Shown piece by piece: positions 25,502 to 35,600 of a stretch of 50,436 bases of DNA (position 1 is its first letter; every line of letters starts with the position of its first letter). Source of the stretch: Micrococcales bacterium (GTDB lineage Bacteria; Actinomycetota; Actinomycetes; Actinomycetales; Microbacteriaceae); the NCBI GenBank assembly GCA_947489135.1, contig CANLCU010000003.1, positions 1-50,436 of the forward strand. Reading direction: 5' to 3'. Made by a program: the position numbers and the translations under genes. The notes under the pieces are model-generated. The model ran no database searches and was not told where the DNA came from. It was given only the letters and a program-made list of their open reading frames with translations.

Positions 25502-28500
25502 TTAGGGGTTATTGGTGACTTCTATAGCGTTTGAGACACCAATAGCTCCCGAAGAAGACTTGATAATTGCTGCAACTGTCAATTTCGCTCCTGCTGGGTA
25601 TTTAGCACCCGAGAGAATCATCTTCCAGTCCGCGGCATCGTCAACGCCTAATACCTGCCATGAACCGTTATTGACCTTGATAACGAAGGTGCAGGTAGAC
25701 GGATCATCCCAGTTAGTTATTGAGGCCTGTGGCTTCCATAGAGCAACGCCTTGATCCTTTGGCATTGTCAAAGTGATTGCACCGACAACAGGTTTCGCTG
25801 GCATGGCGCTCTGAGCCTTTAAGACCACGGCTTGCCTATCCCCCACAGAGATGGTCACGAACCCTTGGGCATCAGATGTAACTGTCTGCGTCTGACCCCA
25901 AACTTGAGTAAACGTAGTGTTTGGGCTTGAGGTCTTGAATCTAATTCCGGTCTTTGTGACCTGGGAGTTATTCAAGGCAACTAAATACTCAGTTCTATTA
26001 GCAGAATCAATTCGACTGAATGCAATGACGTTGTTTGCTGAGTATCTCTGAATCTGCGCACCGGTTTTTAAGGCTGGGTGGTTGTTGCGAAGTGAATTGA
26101 GCCAAGAAATACGCTCTTGAATTGGGTGATTGGTCTCGGTTAGATAACTGCCAGTACCAATAGGACTTGCTGCAATTCTGGATTCTGTCTTCCATGAGTT
26201 CACCGAGGTAGGGAAAAGATCTTGTCTTGCTTCTTTATCGCCACCATTACCAATGATTCCATTTTCATCACCGTAGTAAACATTAGGAATACCTCTCGAC
26301 ATGTACATAAGGTCATAGCCAAGTAGTGCGTCTCCCCAAAGATCATTAACTGGTGAACCAGCATTCTTTAGCATCAAACCGAATCGACCCATGTCGTGAT
26401 TGCCAAGGAAAGTCACCTGGTTATATGCATTTGTCGTGTTGGTTGTGTACCAGTCATCAGCACCAAAGACATTAGTTATGTCAGAGATGTTATTGCCTGT
26501 TGCAAACTGCACCGCAGCAGATTGGAATGCAAAGTCAAGAAGCGATGGAATCCCTCGATCTCTAACAAACGCTGTCAGTGATGCAGTTCCAAAGTCATAC
26601 ACCTCACCAAAGGCAAATAGATCAGGCTTGTTCTGAGCCGTTAGCTCTAGAACTCTTGGCCACCACGCACCTAAGAATGCATCATCGACATGCTTAGCTG
26701 TATCAATTCTGAAACCATCAACTCCATAGTCGTTTACCCATGCTGCATAAACTTGCGCAAACCCTTCAATTACTTCTGGCTTGGTTGTTGCGATGTCATC
26801 TAGGCCGAAGAAGTCTCCGTTTTGAGATTGTTCTTTGAGGTTCCAGTTCTGCACATCTCCACGGTTGTGATAGTTAGAAAGATCATTCAAGAAAGCTGGC
26901 TTACGTAGGTTCACATCACTTGGTGCCACAGCAGCAGTTCGGGGAGCACCGAAGTTGTAGTTTCCTGAAGGATAGTAATTTACATCTCCAGTGTGATTCA
27001 TAACGATATCTAGAACGACCTTCATGCCTTGTGAGTGAGCACAGTCAACCAACGCCTGAAAGTCAGCCTTGGTACCTAGATGTGGGTCTATGTCTGTAAA
27101 GTCTGTGATCCAGTACCCGTGATAAGAGGCACTCGAACCTTGTACATAGCGCTGCTTGAAAGGTGGGGTTAGCCATAGCGCTGTGAAGCCCATGTCTTTC
27201 AGCCTCTTTATACCGTTACCGGTGGTGCAGCCATCTGTTAGCCCTGCTAGATCTCCGCCGTGGTAGTAAGCAGTTGATGCTGGGTCAAAGGCAGTGACGT
27301 CTCGAGAACCAGATAGACCCATTCGGTCATTTGAAGTATTTCCGTTCTGGTATCTATCTGTCATCACGAAATAGATGTTGTCTGCCGCCATCGAAGATCT
27401 GATTGATTCAGATGCAAGGGCAGTTGCTTGAGACAAAGTTGGAGCAGAAACTGGAGCAGGTGGTACAGGCGGGCCTGGTGGCACAACTACAGGAGGTTGA
27501 TCCATTGGAACCGGAATTGTGTAACGAAGACTTGAATTTGAGTTCACCGAACCAGACTCGTACCAGATCTCTCCCTTGGTAGAAGCTAGAACTACCAATT
27601 GGTCAGCTGCTGATGGATCCTTAACGTTTCCCTTGTGAATAATTATTGGAACACTCTTTGAGTTCGCTACTAGTGGGATTACATACTTCACTCCCCATGC
27701 ACCTGGAGTTGGACTTACGGGAAGAATCGGAGCAGCCCAGTTAACTGTGAGTGTTGTTCCTCCATCAACTTCCTTCCAAGAGTGAATACCCCAACCCGAG
27801 TAATTACCGTCAGCTCGGTAGTAGTTGATTGTTAGCTTGTCTAAAGCCCATGATTCTGAAGTTCGAACTCCTGTAAATGAATCACTAACCCAAACTTTTC
27901 CCGCTTTGTGAGGATTTACGTAATAGGTCTTGCCAGCTTTTGTCTTGTTGAGGACAGTGAACTTCAGCGACGAAGTGCTGGCTGTGACTGGAACATTTAC
28001 ATATCTCTTGGTTCCAGAAGAAGTGAATTTGTAAGTTTTCACACTCTTGCCAATAGTTACTTTGACAGAACGATTGTTTAGAGCAGAACCTTTAGCCATT
28101 AATGAAATCTTGTATTTGAGTGAAGCACTTGTTTCATAGAGAAAAGGAACTCCTTTGGAGCTCAACCATAGTTCTCGAGTTGTTGAAGGATTTATCGATA
28201 CCGATGACTCAGCCAACCTGGTGGCTTTTACTCGAACAGCCGAAGATCCTGCTGGAATGTTAACTACTCCAAACCAGCCGAAAGAGTCTTGGCCTATGAG
28301 CCTGGACTGTGTCTGGTTATTTGAATTGGCGGCATCGGTCAAGATCACCTGCGCATCAGCAGGAACAACACCTGCCACATTCGGCACATGCACAACTATC
28401 TGATAGCTCTCCTGAGCAGATGCCTGGGGAACAAAGACGATAGATGGAATAGCTAAGGCGAAAGCTAAAGCCAATACCTTAGTGAATCTGGAAACGTTTT

Positions 28501-28510
28501 CATGCCGCAT
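25502..28510 (-). CDS. Secreted GH13 alpha-amylase with N-terminal carbohydrate-binding-type domains
   Basis: A 1002-residue exported starch/alpha-glucan hydrolase. It has a signal peptide at 1-32 (AQA). Residues 33 to about 340 are beta domains, including a stretch like the starch-binding modules of pullulanases (YQIVVHVPNV, VRTSESWALDKLTINYYRADG). A Pro-rich linker lies at about 340-362. The GH13 barrel is about 375-830, with region I VVLDIVMNH near 495, region II GFRIDTAKH near 598 (nucleophile Asp), region III FGEVYDF near 638 (acid Glu) and region IV FLGNHDMGR near 705. A C-terminal beta domain and a further module (TCTFVIKVNNGSW) follow. All catalytic residues are present. It is a single gene with a leaderless-type promoter and no visible regulator or sugar transporter next to it. 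Confidence 0.94.
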   Translation of the reverse strand: MRHENVSRFTKVLALAFALAIPSIVFVPQASAQESYQIVVHVPNVAGVVPADAQVILTDAANSNNQTQSRLIGQDSFGWFGVVNIPAGSSAVRVKATRLAESSVSINPSTTRELWLSSKGVPFLYETSASLKYKISLMAKGSALNNRSVKVTIGKSVKTYKFTSSGTKRYVNVPVTASTSSLKFTVLNKTKAGKTYYVNPHKAGKVWVSDSFTGVRTSESWALDKLTINYYRADGNYSGWGIHSWKEVDGGTTLTVNWAAPILPVSPTPGAWGVKYVIPLVANSKSVPIIIHKGNVKDPSAADQLVVLASTKGEIWYESGSVNSNSSLRYTIPVPMDQPPVVVPPGPPVPPAPVSAPTLSQATALASESIRSSMAADNIYFVMTDRYQNGNTSNDRMGLSGSRDVTAFDPASTAYYHGGDLAGLTDGCTTGNGIKRLKDMGFTALWLTPPFKQRYVQGSSASYHGYWITDFTDIDPHLGTKADFQALVDCAHSQGMKVVLDIVMNHTGDVNYYPSGNYNFGAPRTAAVAPSDVNLRKPAFLNDLSNYHNRGDVQNWNLKEQSQNGDFFGLDDIATTKPEVIEGFAQVYAAWVNDYGVDGFRIDTAKHVDDAFLGAWWPRVLELTAQNKPDLFAFGEVYDFGTASLTAFVRDRGIPSLLDFAFQSAAVQFATGNNISDITNVFGADDWYTTNTTNAYNQVTFLGNHDMGRFGLMLKNAGSPVNDLWGDALLGYDLMYMSRGIPNVYYGDENGIIGNGGDKEARQDLFPTSVNSWKTESRIAASPIGTGSYLTETNHPIQERISWLNSLRNNHPALKTGAQIQRYSANNVIAFSRIDSANRTEYLVALNNSQVTKTGIRFKTSSPNTTFTQVWGQTQTVTSDAQGFVTISVGDRQAVVLKAQSAMPAKPVVGAITLTMPKDQGVALWKPQASITNWDDPSTCTFVIKVNNGSWQVLGVDDAADWKMILSGAKYPAGAKLTVAAIIKSSSGAIGVSNAIEVTNNP

Positions 28511-28516
28511 GTTCTA

Positions 28517-28522
28517 AGGCTA
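28517..28522 (-). promoter_or_regulatory. -10 hexamer TAGCCT, leaderless start of the amylase gene
   Basis: TAGCCTTAGAACATG on the minus strand ends in the start codon at 28510. It is identical over 15 bases to the GPx gene start. Confidence 0.5.
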
Positions 28523-28608
28523 GCCCAAGGGATGCCATCAACTGTTTTACCCCACAAAATCTCACAGATTCTCTTCAGCCTTGAAAACTACCCAGTCTTG
28601 ACCTTGAC

Positions 28609-28932
28609 CTAGAAAGCTAATCGAAGCAGAGCTGCTGTAGCAGCGGCGGCTATGACAATGACAAGAAATGGTGCTTTAAGTTTCAACAAGACCATCGCAA
28701 CAATCAGCGCTAAGAAGCGGGCGTCGAAAACCACTTCATGAGCACCCGTGGATGGACTCTTGCCGCTAAAAGTCTGAACTCCGACCAGCCCAGAAAGCAA
28801 AGCGATCGTTAGAAAGCCTGCAAGCTTCTGCAAGAATTTTGACTCCAAGAACCTGCGAGGCACCAGGTGCCCGAGATACTTCCAAGAAAACACGGCTGCC
28901 GAAGCAGCAATGATTGCTACCCAGCTATTCAT
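28609..28932 (-). CDS. azlD: AzlD-like branched-chain amino acid exporter subunit
   Basis: A 107-residue, four-helix membrane protein of the AzlD family, the small partner of AzlC in branched-chain amino acid (and analogue) export. The AzlD pattern is visible: WVAIIAASAAVFSWKYLGHLVPRRFLES, then VVFDARFLALIVAMVLLKLKAPFLVIVIAAAATAALLR. It overlaps the 3' end of azlC by eight bases, so it is translationally coupled. Confidence 0.88.
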   Translation of the reverse strand: MNSWVAIIAASAAVFSWKYLGHLVPRRFLESKFLQKLAGFLTIALLSGLVGVQTFSGKSPSTGAHEVVFDARFLALIVAMVLLKLKAPFLVIVIAAAATAALLRLAF

Positions 28933-29593
28933 GCTTGCCTCTATTCAGCATGAATCCAACTACAACTGCACACAATGCTCCGAGTAAGACTGGTGGCCCA
29001 GATGGCAAAACTAGAGAGAAGAGCACGCTTGCGATTATGGCCGTTGAGGCAATGATTGCTCCAGCAGATTTTTGAATGCGTGGCCAGACAAGAGCAAAGA
29101 GAGCTGCAGCCGCAGCTGCATCGAGCCCAAAAGTCTCAGGATCACCAATTTGCTGCCCTAGCAATGCTCCAACAACGGTCGCCAGATTCCAGAAGACAAA
29201 AACTGAAATCCCGGTGAGCCAAAATCCCTTACGCTGTTCTTCTAAAGTTTGGCGTGAAGTTGAAACCGCAGCAGTCTCGTCAATGGTCAACTGAGCCGCA
29301 AAAATCTTACGAATACCTTTGGTTTCCAGAATTGGAGCAAGGCTGAGAGCATAAAACCCATTTCTAACTCCAACTAACCATGAAGAGGTTACAGCTGTGG
29401 CGAGATCTGAGAAGCCAACGGCAACAAAGGCAAATTGTGAACCCCCACTGAACATAAGAACGCTCAGTGCGAGAGTTTGCCAGATGTCAAAGCCTGCAGT
29501 GACCGAAAGAGCTCCAAAAGAGATGCCGTAAATGCCAGTAGCGATTCCAACGCTCAACGCGACGTTAGAGACTTTCCCAGCTGAATTGGTCAT
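28925..29593 (-). CDS. azlC: AzlC-like branched-chain amino acid exporter subunit
   Basis: A 222-residue polytopic membrane protein of the AzlC family, which forms an exporter with AzlD. Family features are the early GIYGISFGALSVTAGFD, LSVLMFSGGSQFAFVAVGF near residue 42 and the RNGFYALSLAPIL segment near 77. The DETAAVS motif follows in the middle. Two genes make the operon (azlC, azlD). No Lrp- or AsnC-type regulator is adjacent. Confidence 0.9.
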   Translation of the reverse strand: MTNSAGKVSNVALSVGIATGIYGISFGALSVTAGFDIWQTLALSVLMFSGGSQFAFVAVGFSDLATAVTSSWLVGVRNGFYALSLAPILETKGIRKIFAAQLTIDETAAVSTSRQTLEEQRKGFWLTGISVFVFWNLATVVGALLGQQIGDPETFGLDAAAAAALFALVWPRIQKSAGAIIASTAIIASVLFSLVLPSGPPVLLGALCAVVVGFMLNRGKHE

Positions 29594-29665
29594 AACTCAA
29601 ATTCTCGCAGAAGTGTCAAGAACTCACTGTCGGAAACAGAACCAAAATTGGTTTTCGATTTAGCT

Positions 29666-30103
29666 TTAAGACTTCTTTTCCTTGAGTGAAACAAAGAACA
29701 GTGCGAGAAGAAAGAAGAAAGCGGGCCAATTAAGTGCTTCGCCTGGTGGAGTGTGTGAACTCTCAATTTTGCCCATCTGACCAGCCAATGCTCTCATTGG
29801 TGCATCAAGGCTCAAGAAGAGAATGACTAGAGGCGTTAACCCCTTATATGCGAAGAAGATTACAAGCAACAGCGCAGCTAAAACCAGCTGGATTGCTCCC
29901 CACTGATGAAACAGTGCGATCACATTATTTCCATCAGGGCCACTGACATCGATACCAGCAATGCTGTTCGCACCACCATCTGGGGCAAATAAGTGAACAG
30001 CACTTCGAGCTACGACAATCATGAGAAACAGGAAGGTGAGAACCCTGACCAATCGATAGCCTTGGTATGTCTTTGGGTTGGCGGGGAAAAGAATGCTACG
30101 CAT
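29666..30103 (-). CDS. Small four-helix membrane protein of unknown function
   Basis: I do not recognise a family. The protein has 145 residues and four hydrophobic segments, at about 22-42, 68-85, 86-100 and 124-138, with a short polar loop (APDGGANSIAGIDVSGPDGN) that is likely extracytoplasmic, and a basic C-terminus SLKEKKS. The start is well supported by a strong Shine-Dalgarno (AGGAGGG, four bases before ATG), unlike many neighbours. A possible -10 TATGTT lies above it. It is a single gene between azlC and tRNA-Arg. Confidence 0.75.
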   Translation of the reverse strand: MRSILFPANPKTYQGYRLVRVLTFLFLMIVVARSAVHLFAPDGGANSIAGIDVSGPDGNNVIALFHQWGAIQLVLAALLLVIFFAYKGLTPLVILFLSLDAPMRALAGQMGKIESSHTPPGEALNWPAFFFLLALFFVSLKEKKS

Positions 30104-30159
30104 TGTACCCTCCTCTAAACATAGAGATCGAAAGATCTGATTTTGAAGAACTTACTGAG

Positions 30160-30232
30160 CGCCCTCGGCAGGAATCGAACCTGCGACCAAGAGATTAGAA
30201 GGCTCTTGCTCTATCCACTGAGCTACGAAGGC
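30160..30232 (-). tRNA. tRNA-Arg (anticodon TCT)
   Basis: A cloverleaf can be folded on the minus strand. The acceptor GCCTTCG pairs with CGAGGGC, the D stem is GCTC/GAGC, the anticodon loop is CTTCTAA with anticodon TCT, and the T arm is GCAGG-TTCGATT-CCTGC. CCA is not encoded. It reads AGA codons, which are common in this window. Confidence 0.95.
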
Positions 30233-30273
30233 ATGCCTTATCAAGAACAAGGCTCCCCTAGTTTACCCCATGA

Positions 30274-31131
30274 GTGAGGTTAGAGTTAGGTGTGCTGAGA
30301 AGACTAATCACTATTTCAAGACCTGTGCTTTGGGTCAACACTATTGGCACGACCATGATGGGTCTATGGCTCACCGGATCGCTATGGAGCTGGGATGCTA
30401 TCTGGCTGCTTCTTTGGGTGACTCTGCCTTTCAACCTTCTTATCTACGGCATCAACGACATCTTTGACCAGGAAACTGACAACATCAACATTCGTAAGGG
30501 TGGATACGGTGGAGCAAAGATTGATCCTAAGGAGGTTCCTTGGATTTCATGGGGTGTAGTTCTACTAAATGCTCCTTTCCTAGTTTTCTTTGCCCTTAAC
30601 TACTCAGTTGAAGCAAACATATGGATCTGGGCATACAGCCTTACCTTCTTGTTCTACTCAGCTCCCCCGGCAAGATTCAAAGGACGTCCATTTCTAGATT
30701 CCATCAGCAATGCTGATTACGCTTTCCCGCTAGCAATTGTTCCTCTTGCTCTTGGCAAGGAACCTATTTGGCTAGCAGTCTTCGCTCTTATGGCATGGAG
30801 TCTTGCAAAGCACACATACGACGCCATTCAAGACATTGAAGAGGATGAGTTTGTTGGAATCAAAACAACAGCTGTCTATCTGGGTGTGAAGAAATCTCTC
30901 TACTGGGTTGGTTTCTGGTGGCTGGTATCGACAATCATGTTTGCCTTTGTAAACATTCCATTAGCGATAGCCAATGGCGCATATGCTTTCTGGTTGATAA
31001 GGCTAATGATCAAAGACAACTCTTCAGCAAATGCAAAGAGGATTTATAAGTATTCCGTTGCTTATCCGTATGTAGTTGGAACTGTTGCAGGTTTCCAGCT
31101 AGTCACATTTTTGGTCTTGGAGCTTCTGTAA
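30274..31131 (+). CDS. UbiA-family prenyltransferase, probable lycopene elongase-type
   Basis: A 285-residue polytopic membrane prenyltransferase. The first Asp-rich motif is NDIFDQETDNIN near residue 60; the second is DAIQDIEEDEFVG near 190. Membrane helices fill the rest. Its pairing with a CrtI-type desaturase (the next gene starts directly after this stop) points to carotenoid modification, as in lycopene elongases (CrtEb/LyeJ) that make C50 carotenoids. Other UbiA substrates (quinone, chlorin) cannot be excluded. The start is taken as GTG at 30274; a second GTG 18 bases on is possible. A TAGTTT hexamer lies nine bases above the first GTG. Confidence 0.85.
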   Translation: MRLELGVLRRLITISRPVLWVNTIGTTMMGLWLTGSLWSWDAIWLLLWVTLPFNLLIYGINDIFDQETDNINIRKGGYGGAKIDPKEVPWISWGVVLLNAPFLVFFALNYSVEANIWIWAYSLTFLFYSAPPARFKGRPFLDSISNADYAFPLAIVPLALGKEPIWLAVFALMAWSLAKHTYDAIQDIEEDEFVGIKTTAVYLGVKKSLYWVGFWWLVSTIMFAFVNIPLAIANGAYAFWLIRLMIKDNSSANAKRIYKYSVAYPYVVGTVAGFQLVTFLVLELL

Positions 31132-32577
31132 TTGAAGAAGACGATAGTTATTGTTGGAGCTGGCTTAGGCGGGCTAACAGCAGCTGCACTCTTAGCTAAA
31201 GCAGGACACCAGGTAACAGTTCTTGAGAAGAACTCCTGGATCGGTGGCAAGTCAAGACGTATAGATGTAGCAGGTCAAAGAATTGATACTGGACCTTCCC
31301 TTGTTACCTTCCCTGCAGTTCTAGAAGAACTGTTCTCTCGCTATAACAAACTAGGTAAAGCAACCTCTGCATCTATTGCAGATTTAAAGCTTCAAAAACT
31401 ACCTGACGTTGGCACCTATTATTTCGGTAAAGAAGTAGTGAACCTTCCAGTTCAAGAAGGTCACTCTTGGTATCCAGCTTGGCAACGTTTTGTAAAAGAA
31501 CATGGCGACTTAGGTCCTGCTATTACAAAACTTCTAACCTCAGACCCATTCAATCCAAAAACTTTGCCAGCTGTAACAGCCATTTCTAAGAACTACGGAA
31601 TTCACCTCTCAACAAGTTCTTACCTAAAGCATCTTGATTGGATGCCAGAAGGTTTGAAAGAAGTAATCGCCATTCACACTCTTAACGCTGGTATCTCCCC
31701 TGAGAGAACTTTGGCTTTGTATGCAACCATGCCTGCAGTTATGGCTAAAGAAGGAATCTTTGTTCCTGAAGGTGGAGTTTACGAAATAGCTCTAGCTCTA
31801 GAAAAACTTGCTCTTCAGGCAGGAGCAACTGTTAAGACCAATATTCAGGTCACCGAGATCAGCAAAGGCTTTGTCATTGCTGACGGTCAAGAACTAAAAG
31901 CTGACTATGTAATAGGTGCAGCAGATGCTCAAGTAATTGATTCACTTCTAGGTAAAAGGGTCAAGCAACCTAAGTTGGTTTCCTGTTCAGGTGTTGCTCT
32001 CTTTGCTGTTCTAAAGAAACCACTTCCAGAAGGTACCGTTACTCATTCAGTAATCATGCCTAGTTCCCCTTCTTCTCTTCACGCTGATTTGGATAAAACC
32101 GAAGTTCCTGAAGAGACCATGGCTTTCTTGAACTACTACAAGCCAAACCACATCTATCCAAATGACAAAGCAACGGCGGCTATCTTGCTCACAGCTCCAG
32201 CCAATGGAGAACGTTTCACACTAGAAAGTGAATTTGTTCAACGAGAGCTTGCTCGCATTAGTTCTCTAATCGGTTTGAAAGAGAACCTTGCCGATCTGAT
32301 CCTGGATTACCAGATTCTTGACCCTATGTATTTTGCTGAGTTTGGAGCTCAGGGTGGCTCTCTATATGGAGCTACTAGACCTATCTGGCAAGGTGGTCCA
32401 TTCCATACCCCTGGCTACACCTCTCTATTCAGACCATGGTTATGGCGAGTGGGGGCATCTGTTCATCCTGGAGGCGGTATTCCAGCGGTTATTGGCGGAG
32501 CCATGAACTCAGTGGCTAGATTGCTTGGATCCACTGGGGAAAACGACGATATGGACGATCTGCTCATCTTCCCTTAG
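31132..32577 (+). CDS. CrtI/CrtD-type FAD-dependent carotenoid desaturase
   Basis: A 481-residue flavin oxidoreductase of the phytoene desaturase family. The N-terminal dinucleotide fold is GAGLGGLTAAALLAKAGH, followed by VLEKN and GGKSRR (FAD binding). The C-terminus carries the family motif GASVHPGGGIPAVIGGA. It starts with TTG immediately after the UbiA stop (zero gap), so the two genes form an operon. It may be phytoene desaturase itself or a later CrtD-like desaturase acting on hydroxylated or elongated carotenoids. The UbiA partner favours the latter, but the sequence does not decide. No crtE, crtB or cyclase is in the window. Confidence 0.88.
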   Translation: MKKTIVIVGAGLGGLTAAALLAKAGHQVTVLEKNSWIGGKSRRIDVAGQRIDTGPSLVTFPAVLEELFSRYNKLGKATSASIADLKLQKLPDVGTYYFGKEVVNLPVQEGHSWYPAWQRFVKEHGDLGPAITKLLTSDPFNPKTLPAVTAISKNYGIHLSTSSYLKHLDWMPEGLKEVIAIHTLNAGISPERTLALYATMPAVMAKEGIFVPEGGVYEIALALEKLALQAGATVKTNIQVTEISKGFVIADGQELKADYVIGAADAQVIDSLLGKRVKQPKLVSCSGVALFAVLKKPLPEGTVTHSVIMPSSPSSLHADLDKTEVPEETMAFLNYYKPNHIYPNDKATAAILLTAPANGERFTLESEFVQRELARISSLIGLKENLADLILDYQILDPMYFAEFGAQGGSLYGATRPIWQGGPFHTPGYTSLFRPWLWRVGASVHPGGGIPAVIGGAMNSVARLLGSTGENDDMDDLLIFP

Positions 32578-32631
32578 AAGAACCTGAGGTTTGGGGTTAG
32601 GGTCCTTAGGTGTCTGGAGAGTTTGTTAGCC

Positions 32632-32661
32632 TTGAAAAGCAGGGTAAAGCATTAGTATTAT
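32632..32661 (+). promoter_or_regulatory. Promoter of the RND exporter gene (TTGAAA - 18 - TATTAT)
   Basis: TTGAAA at 32632-32637 and TATTAT at 32656-32661 have an 18-base spacer. The start at 32697 gives a leader of about 30 bases with a GGAG ribosome site. The operator-like palindrome overlaps the end of the -10. Confidence 0.55.
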
Positions 32662-32674
32662 TTACCTAGGTAAA
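32661..32674. promoter_or_regulatory. Operator-like perfect palindrome TTTACCTAGGTAAA
   Basis: A perfect 14-bp palindrome sits at the expected transcription start of the RND gene. An extra GGTAAA half-site at 32643-32648 lies between -35 and -10. This is the geometry of a repressor-controlled exporter (TetR or MarR type). No regulator gene is adjacent. Confidence 0.55.
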
Positions 32675-32696
32675 CATATTTAACTATTGGAGATTC

Positions 32697-35600
32697 ATGT
32701 TCAGCTTGTCAAAAATTAGCCTTGCCAACCGTTCGGTGGTTGCACTTCTAACCTCGATTCTTGCCGTATTCGGTTTCATCTCGGTTGGTTCTCTAAAGCA
32801 AGAGCTATTCCCTTCTCTTGAGTTCCCTCAAGCAGCGATCGTTACCACTTACCCAGGTGCATCACCTGAGGTTATGGACACTCAGGTCAGCAGACTAATT
32901 GAGTCTTCTGTTGAATCTCTAGAAGGTGTGACAACTACTTCTTCAACAAGCCAGAGCAGCCTTTCAACTGTTCGAGTAACTTTTGACTTCGGTATCACCT
33001 CAGCGAAGGTAACCGAATCTCTAAACGCCGCTCTTGATTCAGTAAAAGCTAATCTTCCAACTGGAGCGAATGCTCGAGTACTAAGTGGTGGCTTAGACAC
33101 AATCCCAGTATTAGTTCTTAGCGTTGCTTCTGACTCAGGTGACAACACCGAGATCTCAAAGCTGCTTCCAGATATAGCACCAACTCTTTTCAAGAAAGTA
33201 CCTGGTGTCAAGGATGTTCAGATCGGTGGTATTCGTGAATACCGCGTGAACCTAAAGCTGAACCAAGCAGTAATGGCAGCTAATGGAATTTCTGCTCAGA
33301 GTATCTCTAATGCTCTAAAGACAAACGGTTTAGTTATCCCTGCTGGAACTCTTGAAGACAGCAAGGGTGAAATCACAGTTCAGGTTGGAACTCCAGTTGA
33401 AACTATCGCTGCTATCAAGTCTCTTCCACTTGCAGGAACTGTTCCAGGTCAAGTAACAACAATTGGTGATGTTGCCAAGGTAAGTTACGAACTTGCTCCA
33501 GTAGCTTCAATCTCAAGAGTTGATGGCAAGCCATCTCTAGCTATCTCTATTACTAAGACTCAGGATGGAAACACTGTTTCTATCTCTAAGGGCATCAAGC
33601 CTCTTGAAGACGAACTAGCTACCAAGCTAGGTGGCGATGTAACCATCAAGGAAACTTTCAACCAGGCACCATTTGTTGAGAAGTCAATTTCTGACCTAGT
33701 CAAAGAAGGTCTGCTTGGTCTTACCTTCGCCATCGTTATCATCTTGGTTTTCTTGAGATCATGGCGTTCAACATTGGTGACAGCCATCTCTATCCCAACA
33801 TCTCTCCTAGTTGCGTTCATTGGTCTAGCAGGATTCGGTTACTCACTGAACCTATTCACCCTTAGTGCTCTAACCATCGCTATTGGTCGTGTTGTTGATG
33901 ACTCGATTGTTGTGATTGAAAACATCAACCGTCACTTGGCTTATGGTGAGAAGAAACTTGAAGCAATCATCAACTCAGTCAAGGAAGTTGCAGGAGCTAT
34001 TACAGCAGCCACCTTGACTACCGTTGCTGTATTCCTTCCTATTGCAGTTGTTGGAGGTCTAGTTGGTCAGCTCTTTAGACCATTTGCTCTCACCTTCGCT
34101 CTAGCACTGGTTGCTTCCCTATTCGTATCGCTAACTATCGTTCCTGTGATTGCTTACTGGTTCCTAAAGACTCCAGTAGTTGAAGCAGGTATGACTGAAG
34201 CTCAAGCTAAGAAGTTTGCAGAGAAGGCTAGAAAAGAAGAGGAAGAGCACGAGAGGAAGTCAATTCTTCAGCGTGGTTACATCCCTGTTCTAACAGCTAC
34301 TCAGAAGCGTCCGGTAATCACTATCGTTGCTTCAGCTTTGGTACTGGTCTTCACCTTTGGGCTAGTGCCATTCATCAAGACCAACTTCATCGGTAGCTCA
34401 GGTTCAACAACTTTTAGCATCAACCAAGAAGTTCCCCTTGGTGCTTCTCTAGAAGACAAGGCTGCAGCAGCTGATGGTGTCGAGAAGATCCTTCTAGACA
34501 GTGGCGACACTGTTGCCGTTACAACCACCATTGGTGGAACTGCTGATAGCCGTGTTGCTTTTGGTCAGTCTGCTGGTGGAATCCAGATCCAGGTATCTAT
34601 TGATGAATCTGTAAACGGAGATGACTTCCAGGCAAGAATGCAGAAGCTATTCGATGCAGACAGCTCTCTTGGTAAGGTCAGCTTCCAGTCAGGTCAGTCA
34701 TTTGGTTCAACCGGAACAATTGACGTAACCGTTACAGCAAAGACAGATGAGCAGCTACGTGAAGGTATCAAGGTTGTTCAGGATGCACTTGAAGGCAAGG
34801 TTGACAACGTCTCTCCTGATGTAGTGACAACTCTTAGCGAGAAGCAGAGAACTCTAAAGGTAACTGTTGATCGTGAACAAGCTACACGTCTTGGTCTGAG
34901 TGAAATTGCAGTTGCAACTCTGGTTTCTAACGCAATGAGCCCGCAGAGCATTGGTTCAGTGAACATCGATGAGAAGCAGACTGATATCTACATCAAGTCT
35001 GAAAACGTTCCAGAGACCATCGCTGAGGTTAAGGCAATTCCGCTTAGCCCATTCGGTCAGGTAACTCTAAGTTCTGTAGCGAAAGTTGAACTTGTTTCAG
35101 TTCCTACCAAGGTAACAACTCAGGATGGAGACCGTGCAGCAACTGTTTCACTAACTCCAGATAAAGACGCAAGCCTTGGCCCAATCACCATTCAGGTTGC
35201 TGGAATTGTTGAAGGACTTCAGGACAAAATGCCTGCTGGTTCATCACTTCTACCAATCGGTGGAGTTTCAGCAGATCAGGCAGAATCATTCGGTCAGCTA
35301 GGTCTAGCTCTGCTTGCTGCTATTGCGATTGTTTACCTAATCATGGTCGCAACATTTAGAAGCCTTGCTCAGCCACTAGTTCTTCTAGTGTCAATTCCAT
35401 TCGCAGCTACCGGAGCATTCGTTGCTCTGCTAGCAACTAACACAGCTCTGGGTCTTCCAGCTCTGATCGGTATGTTGCTGCTGGTTGGAATTGTTGTTAC
35501 AAACGCGATTGTTCTGATTGACCTGATCAATCAATACCGCTTGCAAGGTATGCCATTCGAAGAAGCAATCATCAACGGTGCTCGTCAGAGACTACGCCCT

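Noticed and set aside
30270-30467. Alternative ATG frame at the start of the prenyltransferase
   Set aside because: Its 65-residue product is His/Cys-rich and unlike anything, and it overlaps conserved UbiA coding sequence.
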